A stretch of 36,680 bases of DNA from Deltaproteobacteria bacterium (GTDB taxonomy: Bacteria; Desulfobacterota; Syntrophia; Syntrophales; UBA2192), in contig JAAYEC010000072.1 in assembly GCA_012728915.1 (NCBI GenBank), forward strand, positions 1-36,680, given 5' to 3'. Positions within the stretch are counted from its first letter, which is position 1. The number at the start of each line of letters is the position of its first letter. The position numbers and the translations under genes were made by a program. The notes under the pieces are model-generated. The model saw nothing but the letters and a program-made list of their open reading frames with translations, was not told the origin of the DNA and did not search any database. Below are positions 8,968-16,892 of the stretch, in pieces.

Positions 8968-9885
8968 ATGGAACTGATCAAGCCCGACACCCAAATCGAC
9001 TTCGTGGGAAAGATGCGGATCGCCTTCACGGTCTCCCTGATCGCCATCGCGGTCAGCATCGCTTCCCTTGTCGTCCACGGCGGCCCCAACTGGGGCATCG
9101 ATTTCGCCGGCGGGACGGTGGTGCAGGTCAAGTTTACCGGCGGCGTGGACATCGACAAGATCCGCAGCACCCTCGAGGGCATCCATCTCGAGGGGATCAC
9201 GATCCAGCAGTTCGGGACGAAGACGGATTACGAGTATCTCATCCGGACCGCCGAATCGACGGAGGACCTGAAGGGGCTCTCGGGACGGGTCGAGGACGCG
9301 CTGCAGGCCGCCTTCGGGAAGGGTGCCTTTGAGGTGCGCCGCGTGGAGGTCGTGGGCGCAAAGGTCGGCAAGGACCTCACGCAAAAGGGAATCCTCGCCG
9401 TCGTCTTCTCGTGGATCGCCATGCTCGCCTACATCGCCTGGCGGTTCGAGTTCCGCTTCGCCGTGGGCGGCATCCTGGCCCTGGTGCACGACACGATCAT
9501 CACCATCGGCGTCTTCTCCCTGCTGAACAAGGAATTCAGCCTGGTCATCGTGGCGGCTCTGCTGACCATCATCGGCTACTCCATCAACGACACCATCGTC
9601 ATCTACGACCGGATCCGGGAGAACCGGAAGAAGAACGTCCGCCAGGACCTCGGGCAGCTGATCAACGCGAGCATCAACCAGACGCTCAGCCGCACGATCC
9701 TGACCGTGCTCACCGTGGTGATCGTCCTTGCGGCGATCCTGCTGTTCGGAGGGGCGGTCATGTTCGACTTCGCCTTCGCGATCCTTGTCGGTATTGTCGT
9801 GGGAACCTATTCCTCCATCTTCATCGCCAGCCCCTTCGTGCTGGCCTGGGAGCGGGTCAGCCCCTCCAAGAGGAAGAGGAAGTAA
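8968..9885 (+). CDS. secF: Protein translocase subunit SecF
   Basis: This 305-residue protein carries the SecF D1 motif WGIDFAGGTVVQVKF (about 42-56), the helical block LALVHDTIITIGVFSLL, and the conserved YSINDTIVIYDRIREN. It has six predicted membrane helices and normal length. A 100-bp gap after secD contains no gene. GGAG precedes the ATG. The stop codon overlaps nothing; the next gene starts five bases later at a TTG. Confidence 0.98.
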   Translation: MELIKPDTQIDFVGKMRIAFTVSLIAIAVSIASLVVHGGPNWGIDFAGGTVVQVKFTGGVDIDKIRSTLEGIHLEGITIQQFGTKTDYEYLIRTAESTEDLKGLSGRVEDALQAAFGKGAFEVRRVEVVGAKVGKDLTQKGILAVVFSWIAMLAYIAWRFEFRFAVGGILALVHDTIITIGVFSLLNKEFSLVIVAALLTIIGYSINDTIVIYDRIRENRKKNVRQDLGQLINASINQTLSRTILTVLTVVIVLAAILLFGGAVMFDFAFAILVGIVVGTYSSIFIASPFVLAWERVSPSKRKRK

Positions 9886-9889
9886 TGCC

Positions 9890-10402
9890 TTGTCGCCACT
9901 GGAAGCCGCAGGTTTGACGATCTTCATCCTGGTGATGCTCATCGGGTTCTTCTCGATCCTGCTGGGCCTGCCGGGGACCCTCGTCATCCTCTTCGACGTT
10001 CTGGTCTATGCCGTCGTCACGGGATTCGACCGGATCGGCCTCGGGACCCTCCTGGCGCTCGTTGCGATCTCGGCCCTTGCCGAGTCCCTCGAGTTCTTTT
10101 TCGGGGTCGCCTGGGCCAGACGCTTCGGGACCTCGAAACGGGGGATTGCCGCCTCGATTGTCGGCGGGATGATCGGCGCCGTTCTCCTGACCCCCGTCTT
10201 CCTGGGGCTCGGGGCGCTCATCGGGTCCTTTCTCGGCGCGCTTGCAGGGGCCTTTGCCGTCGAGATCCTGTCGCAACGGGAACTCAAGCCCGCGGCCAGG
10301 GCCGGTTTCGGCGCCCTGATGGGCCGCCTGGGGGGCCTCTTCGCCAAGGGGCTCTGCGGCCTTGCCATGGTGATCATCACGCTCATGGCCATCTACGGCT
10401 GA
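9890..10402 (+). CDS. DUF456 family membrane protein
   Basis: I place the start at the TTG at 9890, four bases after the secF stop, because GAGGAAG lies just upstream and the resulting protein begins directly before the first helix; no in-frame ATG stands near. The 170-residue product is mostly hydrophobic, with helices around 8-40, 46-65 and 80-125 and a last one at 150-170, and a Gly-rich core (GGMIGAVLL, GALIGSFLGALAGAF). This is the DUF456 pattern (glycine-zipper membrane protein of unknown function). Its position between secF and lepB suggests joint transcription but gives no function. Confidence 0.8.
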   Translation: MSPLEAAGLTIFILVMLIGFFSILLGLPGTLVILFDVLVYAVVTGFDRIGLGTLLALVAISALAESLEFFFGVAWARRFGTSKRGIAASIVGGMIGAVLLTPVFLGLGALIGSFLGALAGAFAVEILSQRELKPAARAGFGALMGRLGGLFAKGLCGLAMVIITLMAIYG

Positions 10403-10418
10403 GAAAGACGAACGCATC

Positions 10419-11036
10419 ATGACCTCGAACCCGAAAACCGCAAAGATCCGGGAGTACGCAGAGGCGATCATCATCGCCATCCTGATCGCCGCCTTCATCC
10501 GCACCTTCGTCGTCCAGGCCTTCAAGATCCCCTCGGGCTCCATGAAGCCCACCCTCGAGATCGGCGATCACATCCTGGTCAACAAGTTCAGCTACGGCGT
10601 GAAGCTCCCGTACCTCCGGACCACGATCATCCCCCTCGGCCGGCCCGAGCGCGGCGACATCGCCGTCTTCATCTACCCCGAGGACCAGACGAAGGACTTC
10701 ATCAAGCGGGTCATCGCCGTGGGCGGCGACACGGTCGAGGTCCGGAACAAAAAGGTCTTCATCAACGGAGAGGCCGCCGATGATCCCCACGGGGTTCACG
10801 TCGAGGACGTCGTCTATCCCGGGGCGATCCAGAGACGGGACAACATGGGGCCCGTCAAGGTGCCCGACGGGACGATCTTCGTCATGGGGGACAACCGCGA
10901 CCAGAGCTACGACAGCCGCTTCTGGGGGTTCGTGAAGCTCGAGGACGTGATCGGCAAGGCCTTCATCATCTACTTCTCCTGGGACAGCGACAACAGCGGC
11001 GTGCGCTGGAACCGCATCGGGAAGCTGCTGGAATAG
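10419..11036 (+). CDS. lepB: Signal peptidase I
   Basis: This 205-residue membrane serine protease removes signal peptides from exported proteins. One N-terminal helix (about 14-33) is followed by the catalytic serine S41 in PSGSMKPTL, the general-base lysine K96 in FIKRVIAVGGD, and the box E motif GDNRDQSYDSRFWG. Length is that of the short one-helix form. It closes a run of secretion genes (yajC, secD, secF). The ATG lies 16 bp after the DUF456 stop. Confidence 0.97.
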   Translation: MTSNPKTAKIREYAEAIIIAILIAAFIRTFVVQAFKIPSGSMKPTLEIGDHILVNKFSYGVKLPYLRTTIIPLGRPERGDIAVFIYPEDQTKDFIKRVIAVGGDTVEVRNKKVFINGEAADDPHGVHVEDVVYPGAIQRRDNMGPVKVPDGTIFVMGDNRDQSYDSRFWGFVKLEDVIGKAFIIYFSWDSDNSGVRWNRIGKLLE

Positions 11037-11318
11037 GGTCCAGGGGACAGGGGTCAGGGTCCAGCACAAAGATCGTTTTTTCTTCTATCCTGAAACGCAA
11101 TGCCTGGTTCCGCGAAACCCGAGAGTTTGCCCGCCATGGCTCTGCAAGACCTCATCAGAATACTCCGCACAGGGTGGCGTGTCGTCGTGAGCCACGGGCG
11201 CAGTTACGGCTGCCTGCCGGAAGACACATTGGAAAAAACTCGAAACTCCCGCCTCTAATCGTCCCGAAACCGCCAATTCCGTTGAAAAAGACGGGCCTTT
11301 GCGATAGAGTCCCTTTCC

Positions 11319-12959
11319 ATGAAAGGACCTTTCTCCAGGGCCCTCGCGGCCACCCTGGGACTGCTGCTGACCGTTGCCTGCGCAGGAGCCGACAGGGACG
11401 AGGGACCCGCCGTCGGCGGGGCGGACGGCCCGCCCGCAACCGGGGACATCCTCGTCGAGGGCTCCATCGGGGACGCCAGCAACCTCATCCCGCTGCTGGC
11501 CACGGACAACACCTCGCACAGCATCTCGGGCCTCATCTTCAACGGCCTCGTGAAGTACGACCGGGACCTTAATGTCGTCGGCGACCTGGCCGAGTCGTGG
11601 GAGATTTCGAAGAACGGGCTCGTCATCACCTTCCGCCTGCGAAAGGGGGTCCGCTGGCACGATGGAACGCCTTTCACGGCCGACGACGTCCTCTTCACCT
11701 ACCGGCTCACCGTCGACCCGAAGACGCCCACCGCCTATGCAGGAGACTTTCTCAAGGTGAAGAGGGCGGAGGTCCTGGACGCGCACACGTTCCGCGTCAC
11801 CTACGACAAGCCCTTCGCGCCGGCGCTCATGAGCTGGGGCGCTTCGGTGATGCCGAAACACCTTCTGGAGGGGCAGGACGTGACGAGAAGCCCGCTGGCC
11901 CGCCATCCGATCGGGACGGGTCCCTACCGTTTCAAGGAGTGGAAGACCGGCCAGAAGATCGCCCTCGAGTACAACCCCGATTACTTCGAGGGCAGGCCCT
12001 GGATCGACGGCCGCGTCATGCGGATCATCCCCGATATGGCCACCATGTTCCTCGAGCTCCGCGCGAAGGGCATCGACCAGATGGGGCTCACCCCCCTGCA
12101 GTATACCCGCCAGACGGAGAACCGGTACTTCCGGAACAACTTCCGCAAGTACTGCTACCTCTCCTTCGCCTACACCTACCTCGGGTTCAACCTGCAGAAT
12201 CCGATGTTCGCCGACCGGCGGGTCCGGCAGGCCCTGGCCCACGCCATCGACAAGGAAGAGCTCATCGACGGGATTCTCCTGGGTCTCGGCAGGGAGGCCA
12301 CGGGCCCCTTCAAGCCGGGGACGTGGCAGCACAACCCGAACGTGAAGCGCTACCCCTATGACCCGAAGCGGGCCCTGGAGCTTCTCGCGGAGGCGGGCTG
12401 GCGGGACACGGACGGCGACGGCATTCTCGACCGAAACGGCCGGCGGTTCGAGTTCGAGCTCCTTGCGAACCAGGGGAACGAGGTCCGCGCCAAGACGGCT
12501 GAAATTGTGCAGCGGAAACTGGCCGAGTTGGGCATCTCCGTCAAGATCCGCGTCATCGAGTGGGCCGCCTTCATCAAGGAGTTCATCAACAAGCGCCGCT
12601 TCGATGCCGTCATCCTCGGCTGGACGATCCCGATGGACCCCGACCTCTACGACGTCTGGCACTCGAGCAAGACGGGCCCCAGCGAGCTGAACTTCGTCTC
12701 CTACCGAAACGCGGAGGTGGATGAGATGCTGGAGAAGGGCCGGAGCACGTTCGACCGCAGCGAGCGCAAGCGCTGCTACGACCGCATCCAGGAGATCCTC
12801 GCGGAGGATCAGCCCTACCTCTTCCTCTACGTGCCTGACGCCCTGCCCATCTTCAACGCGCGGATCCGCGGGATCGATCCCGCTCCCGTCGGCATCGGCC
12901 ACAACATGATCCGGTGGTACGTGCCGAAGGAGGAACAGAAGTACGTCATGACGCAGTGA
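11319..12959 (+). CDS. Peptide/nickel-type ABC transporter substrate-binding lipoprotein (SBP family 5)
   Basis: This 546-residue protein belongs to the DppA/OppA/NikA family of periplasmic binding proteins. The N-terminus is a lipoprotein signal, with hydrophobic residues 9-20 and a lipobox LTVAC placing the lipid on C21. The family block LAESWEISKNGLVITFRLRK and the DGTPFTADDV motif appear at about 85-130, and RVRQALAHAIDKEEL near 310. It should bind oligopeptides or another small ligand outside the membrane. No permease or ATPase gene is beside it: lepB is upstream and an ATP-grasp enzyme downstream. It is therefore an orphan binding protein, or its permease lies elsewhere. Ligand is unknown. 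Confidence 0.92.
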   Translation: MKGPFSRALAATLGLLLTVACAGADRDEGPAVGGADGPPATGDILVEGSIGDASNLIPLLATDNTSHSISGLIFNGLVKYDRDLNVVGDLAESWEISKNGLVITFRLRKGVRWHDGTPFTADDVLFTYRLTVDPKTPTAYAGDFLKVKRAEVLDAHTFRVTYDKPFAPALMSWGASVMPKHLLEGQDVTRSPLARHPIGTGPYRFKEWKTGQKIALEYNPDYFEGRPWIDGRVMRIIPDMATMFLELRAKGIDQMGLTPLQYTRQTENRYFRNNFRKYCYLSFAYTYLGFNLQNPMFADRRVRQALAHAIDKEELIDGILLGLGREATGPFKPGTWQHNPNVKRYPYDPKRALELLAEAGWRDTDGDGILDRNGRRFEFELLANQGNEVRAKTAEIVQRKLAELGISVKIRVIEWAAFIKEFINKRRFDAVILGWTIPMDPDLYDVWHSSKTGPSELNFVSYRNAEVDEMLEKGRSTFDRSERKRCYDRIQEILAEDQPYLFLYVPDALPIFNARIRGIDPAPVGIGHNMIRWYVPKEEQKYVMTQ

Positions 12960-13055
12960 TGGAAGAAGAGGCTGAGACGGTGAGAGGACAAGAAGGTCGG
13001 AGAAGCAGAGGGCGTGAGCCTGGCCGCCGATTCATCCAACTTTCTCACGTTCTTA

Positions 13056-13084
13056 CCCTCTTCCCTTCGGCATTCGGAAGAGGG
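13056..13084 (+). other. Hairpin in the gap before the ATP-grasp gene
   Basis: CCCTCTTCC / GGAAGAGGG form a perfect 9-bp stem with an 11-base loop in the 160-bp gap after the binding-protein gene. There is no T-run, so a weak or Rho-assisted stop or an mRNA-end stem is more likely than a strong terminator. Confidence 0.35.
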
Positions 13085-13119
13085 CGTCGAAGGATGGCCA
13101 CGAGATATACAGAGACCCT

Positions 13120-14232
13120 ATGACGGCAGACAAGCACAAGACAAGCAAGACCCTCCGCAAGCCGAGGCGGAAGAGCGCCCCGCAGGTCGTGTCCCCGGCG
13201 CCGCAAACGCGGGCAGCGGCCGACGAGCGTGCGCCGCAGGATCTTCCCGTTCTGCTTCTCTACAACATCGACCCCGCCTGGGAGCCGCGGGAACAGGCAG
13301 AAGCCGTGACGGCGACGCAGGAACTCATCGACGCCCTGCGCCTCGTCGGGCATCCCGTGACCCCCGTCCAGGTCGACGACGGGGACCTGCGGCGGTTCCT
13401 CTCCCCCTATGACCCCGGGCACTTCGTCGTTCTCAACTGGTGCGAGGCCCTGCCCGGCATCGCCCACAGCGACGCCCTGGCCGCCGAGACGCTTGAGGAG
13501 ATGGGGTTCGCCTATTCGGGCTCCCCGCCGGAGGTGCTGCGGTTGAGCGGAGACAAGGAGAAGGTGAAGGAGGTCCTGCTCCGGGCCGGCGTCCCGACCC
13601 CGGCGGGCTGCGTCTGCACACCGGAAAGCGGTGCCCCGTGGAACCGGTTTCCCGCCATCGTGAAGCCCGTCCGGGAGCACTGCAGCATCGGGATCACGCC
13701 GGAGGCCGTCGTCCTCGGCAGGGCGGCCCTCCTGGAGCGCATCCGCTTCGTGACGGAGACCTATGAGCAGCCCGCGCTGGTCGAGGAATTCATCGACGGC
13801 CGCGAGTTCCGGGTGACCCTCTGGGGAAACAACGAAGTGGAGGTCCTGCCGCCCGTGGAGATGGAGTTTTCCGCCTTCAGCGACGTCCGCGAGCGGCTGT
13901 GCTCCTGGGACGCGAAGTTCACGCCCGGCTCCCGTCCCTACACCGAGATCCGCACCGTCGCCCCCGCGCCGCTCTCCGGGGAGGAGTTCCGCCTGCTGGC
14001 AGAGGTTTCCCGAACGGCCTACCGGGCCATGGGAATCCGCGACTACGCCCGGTTCGATTTCCGCCTGCGCGACGGGGTCTTCTACCTGCTGGACCCGAAC
14101 CCCAACCCCGACATCAGCTCCGATGCCAGCCTCGCCCTGACGGCGGAGCTGGCCGGATACTCCTATGGCCGGATGGGCAGCCGGCTCATCCGGCTCGCGG
14201 CCGAGCGGCACCCCGTCTTCCGCACGAAGTGA
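13120..14232 (+). CDS. D-alanine-D-alanine ligase-like ATP-grasp protein
   Basis: This 370-residue protein has a 40-residue Lys/Arg/Ala-rich leader of no clear fold, then an N-terminal Rossmann-like part (LLLYNIDPAW), a Ddl-like SGDKEKVKEVL block where the central domain starts, the ATP-binding strand FPAIVKPV, the ALVEEFIDGREFRV block, and the metal site DPNPNPDI. Ddl joins two D-alanines, but the usual EVN metal motif reads LDPNPNP, as in Ddl-like relatives of unknown substrate, so I do not call it ddl. The ribosome site is weak, and an internal start after the basic leader is possible. It faces guaA across a short convergent gap. Confidence 0.75.
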   Translation: MTADKHKTSKTLRKPRRKSAPQVVSPAPQTRAAADERAPQDLPVLLLYNIDPAWEPREQAEAVTATQELIDALRLVGHPVTPVQVDDGDLRRFLSPYDPGHFVVLNWCEALPGIAHSDALAAETLEEMGFAYSGSPPEVLRLSGDKEKVKEVLLRAGVPTPAGCVCTPESGAPWNRFPAIVKPVREHCSIGITPEAVVLGRAALLERIRFVTETYEQPALVEEFIDGREFRVTLWGNNEVEVLPPVEMEFSAFSDVRERLCSWDAKFTPGSRPYTEIRTVAPAPLSGEEFRLLAEVSRTAYRAMGIRDYARFDFRLRDGVFYLLDPNPNPDISSDASLALTAELAGYSYGRMGSRLIRLAAERHPVFRTK

Positions 14233-14280
14233 AACAGGGCAACGGGCGATCCTGCCTTCCCGCTGCCTTGCCTGTTTTCC
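14232..14280. terminator. Probable bidirectional terminator between two convergent genes
   Basis: AAACAGG at 14232-14238 pairs with CCTGTTT at 14271-14277, with further partial pairing inside (GCAACGGG against CCCGCTGCCTTG). It ends in a short T-run on each strand and lies exactly between the ATP-grasp and guaA stops. Confidence 0.5.
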
Positions 14281-14311
14281 CGTCCGGCCCGGCCTGGAAC
14301 GGCCCGCCGCC

Positions 14312-15277
14312 TCAGATGGCCTCGATCGTGGAAGGCGGCTTCGTCGCCAGGTTGTAGGTCACGCTGACCACGCCGGGGACGCCCTCGAGGATCCTCGAAG
14401 CGATCCGCTCGAGTTTGGACCAGGGGAGCCTCGTCGGAGAGGCCGTCCGGGCATCCACGCTGTCCCAGCAGCGCACCTCGATCTGCAGGCCGAAATCCCT
14501 CCTGCCCTCCCGTATGCCCGTGACGCGGTCCTCATGGAGGATTGCCATGTACTGGAAGGCCTTCGTTTTCTGCAATTCCTCCTCGACGATGACCGTCGCC
14601 CTGCGAACGAGGGCGATCTTCGCGGGCGTCACCTCCCCGATCACGCGCGCCGCCAGGGCCGGGCCTGGGAAGGGGATCCGGTCGAAGAGCGACTTCTGAA
14701 GCCCCAGGGCGATGCCCACCTTGCGGACCCCGTCCTTGCGCAGCTCGATGAGGGGCTCGCTGATCCTGTAGCCGAAGGCCTTCCTGGGGTCGATGCCGAT
14801 CTGCTCGAAAACGTTGTGCTGGCGCTTGATGCCGGCGGCCGTCTCTTCGACGTCGGTAAGGATCGTCCCCTGAAGCAGGGTCGTGGCCTTGCTCTTCAGG
14901 ACGAGCTCCCGGAACACCTTCTTGTAGAACGTCTGCGTGATGGCCTCCCGCTTCAACTCGGGGTCCGTGATTCCCCTCATGGCGTCGAAAAAGGCCTGGC
15001 GCGCGTTGACGATCGTCACCGGGATGCCGAGTTCCGCGAACAGGGCCTTGACCTTCCGGGGCTCGCCTTCCCGCATGATGCCGTTGTCGATCAGGTAGGT
15101 CTTGAGCTTTCGGCCCAGGGCCCTGTGGGCCAGGGCCGTCACGACCGACGAGTCCACGCCTCCCGACAGGGCGCTGATGGCAATCCCCCCGCCGGCGATC
15201 TCCCGGATTTCCCGAACCTTCTCGTCGATGAATTTCTTCGGTTTCAGATCCTTCGCCTCGATCCCCCGGTGCTTCAT
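14312..15277 (-). CDS. guaA: Stand-alone GMP synthase ATP-pyrophosphatase subunit (no glutaminase domain)
   Basis: This 321-residue protein aligns with the C-terminal two thirds of GuaA. The PP-loop SGGVDSS is at 38-44, followed by LIDNGIMR, LLQGTILTDV, the IPFPGPALAARVIGEV block and the dimerisation end KPPSTIEAI. GMP synthase amidates XMP using ATP and ammonia. Usual bacterial GuaA is about 515-525 residues with an N-terminal glutamine amidotransferase; here that domain is absent and the ATG at 15277 has its own GGAGGAGAG site, so the gene is not simply truncated. It resembles the two-subunit archaeal arrangement. No amidotransferase is nearby. The protein could use free ammonia or serve a related ligation. 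Confidence 0.85.
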   Translation of the reverse strand: MKHRGIEAKDLKPKKFIDEKVREIREIAGGGIAISALSGGVDSSVVTALAHRALGRKLKTYLIDNGIMREGEPRKVKALFAELGIPVTIVNARQAFFDAMRGITDPELKREAITQTFYKKVFRELVLKSKATTLLQGTILTDVEETAAGIKRQHNVFEQIGIDPRKAFGYRISEPLIELRKDGVRKVGIALGLQKSLFDRIPFPGPALAARVIGEVTPAKIALVRRATVIVEEELQKTKAFQYMAILHEDRVTGIREGRRDFGLQIEVRCWDSVDARTASPTRLPWSKLERIASRILEGVPGVVSVTYNLATKPPSTIEAI

Positions 15278-15387
15278 GGGTCTCTCCTCCGCATCGGATT
15301 TTGCCGCCGGGCCCGGAACCCGGGCCGCGAGTGACGGTTCTTTAACACAGGGCCCGGAGTTCTTCCAGTCTTTTGACGGCGGCAGGG

Positions 15388-16872
15388 CTACCTTCCTTCG
15401 TTTTCCCTCCTGCGCCCGGCCTCCGCGTAAAGGCCCTCGTAGCGTTCCGCCGCCGACGCCCAGGTGAATCGCCTTGCCATGGCGTTCCGGATCAGCGCAT
15501 CCATGGCGTCCGGACGGCCGCGGAAGGCGCGCGTCGCCCGGCCGAGCGCGTCGAGCAGCGCCCGCTCCGTCGCCCCGTCAAACAGGAATCCCGTCCCCGT
15601 TCGGGTGGTCTCGTCGAAGTCCTCCACCGTGTCGGCCAGTCCCCCCGTGGCGCGGGCGACGGGCGGGGTTCCGTACCGCATGGCATACATCTGGGTGAGC
15701 CCGCAGGGCTCGAACCGCGACGGCATGACGAAGAAATCGGACCCCGCCATGACCTTGTGCGCCAGTGTCCCGTCATAGCCGATCCGACAGGCGAATCGAT
15801 CGGGATGATCCCGGGCGAGGGTCCGGAAGAAGGTTTCCGCCCAGGGCTCCCCCGCGCCCAACACGACGAGTTGGGCATCCAGCCCGAAAATCCGGTGCGC
15901 CGCCCCTGCGATCAGGTCGATCCCTTTCTGGCCGACGAGGCGTGACACGACGCCGAGGAGCGGCACGCCGGGCCCCGTCTCGGGGAGTCCGAGGGTTCGC
16001 TGCAGGTCCCGCTTGCAGAGACCCTTTCCCGCGCGGTCCCGTTCCGAGTAGTTCGCCGCGATCCGGGGATCCGTCTCCGGGTTCCATTCCGCGTAATCGG
16101 CGCCGTTGAGGATCCCCGACAGGTCGGCCTCACGGTCCCGGATCGCCCCTTCGATCCCGTGGGCGAACTCCCGCTGCCGGATCTCCGCCGCATAGGAGGG
16201 GCTCACCGTGTTGAGGAGCGTTGCGTGATAGATCCCGCCCTTCAGCAGGTTCACCCGGTCGAAAAACTCGAGATCCCGAAAGTGGAAGTGCTCCCACCCG
16301 ATGTCGAGGACGTCCATCAGGCCCTTGTCGAAGACGCCCTGCTGCTGCATGTTGTGGATCGTCAGGAGGCTTGCCGGGTTGCGGGATGCCGCGTCCTTCC
16401 GGTAGAGGGTGTCGAGAAACACCGGAACGGCCGCCGCGTGCCAGTCGTGGACGTGAACGACATCGGGCTCGAGGCCGAGCGCACCCGTCAGCTCCAGGGC
16501 CGCGCGGCAGAGCAGGACGAAACGGCGGTCGTTGTCGGGATACCCGTCTCCGCCGTGCCCGTACAGGCCGCTCCGGGCGTAGTAGGGATCGTACCGGACG
16601 AAATAGACCGTGACCCCCGAGCCGGGCGCCCGCCCCTGCAGCACCCCGCAGGGAAGGGATCCCAGGATGCCCATGGGCACGTCCATTGAGAGGCAATGCC
16701 GCAGACTGTGCCGGCTCGCGTCGATGGAGGAGTAGCCGGGCAGAACCACCCGGACGTCATGGCCGATCCGGGAGAGCGCCTGCGAGAGGCCGAGGACCGA
16801 GTCGCCAAGTCCTCCTTCCTGGGCGAACGGGGCCATTTCGGCGGCAACCATGAGGATGCGCAGTGCGGGCAT
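15388..16872 (-). CDS. glgA: Glycogen synthase, GT5 family
   Basis: This 494-residue protein adds ADP-glucose to the growing glycogen chain. Family blocks are the N-terminal AEMAPFAQEGGLGDSVLGL, VHVHDWHAAAVP (about 140-152), LTIHNMQQQGVF, LLGVVSRLVGQKGID (about 305-320) and SRFEPCGLTQMYAMRYG (about 395-411). I chose the ATG at 16872, which has GGGAGGAGG just upstream; the frame stays open a further 513 bp but that part overlaps mgtE. One oddity is that the Lys of the K-x-G-G-L motif, which contacts ADP-glucose in bacterial GlgA, reads Gln (Q18). mgtE is 20 bp upstream on the same strand. Confidence 0.92.
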   Translation of the reverse strand: MPALRILMVAAEMAPFAQEGGLGDSVLGLSQALSRIGHDVRVVLPGYSSIDASRHSLRHCLSMDVPMGILGSLPCGVLQGRAPGSGVTVYFVRYDPYYARSGLYGHGGDGYPDNDRRFVLLCRAALELTGALGLEPDVVHVHDWHAAAVPVFLDTLYRKDAASRNPASLLTIHNMQQQGVFDKGLMDVLDIGWEHFHFRDLEFFDRVNLLKGGIYHATLLNTVSPSYAAEIRQREFAHGIEGAIRDREADLSGILNGADYAEWNPETDPRIAANYSERDRAGKGLCKRDLQRTLGLPETGPGVPLLGVVSRLVGQKGIDLIAGAAHRIFGLDAQLVVLGAGEPWAETFFRTLARDHPDRFACRIGYDGTLAHKVMAGSDFFVMPSRFEPCGLTQMYAMRYGTPPVARATGGLADTVEDFDETTRTGTGFLFDGATERALLDALGRATRAFRGRPDAMDALIRNAMARRFTWASAAERYEGLYAEAGRRRENEGR

Positions 16873-16892
16873 CTTCGTCCTCCTCCCTCGCC

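Noticed and set aside
13120-14232. A true ddl gene
   Set aside because: The metal motif and the long basic leader differ from Ddl, and no other peptidoglycan genes are near; only the family-level call is safe.
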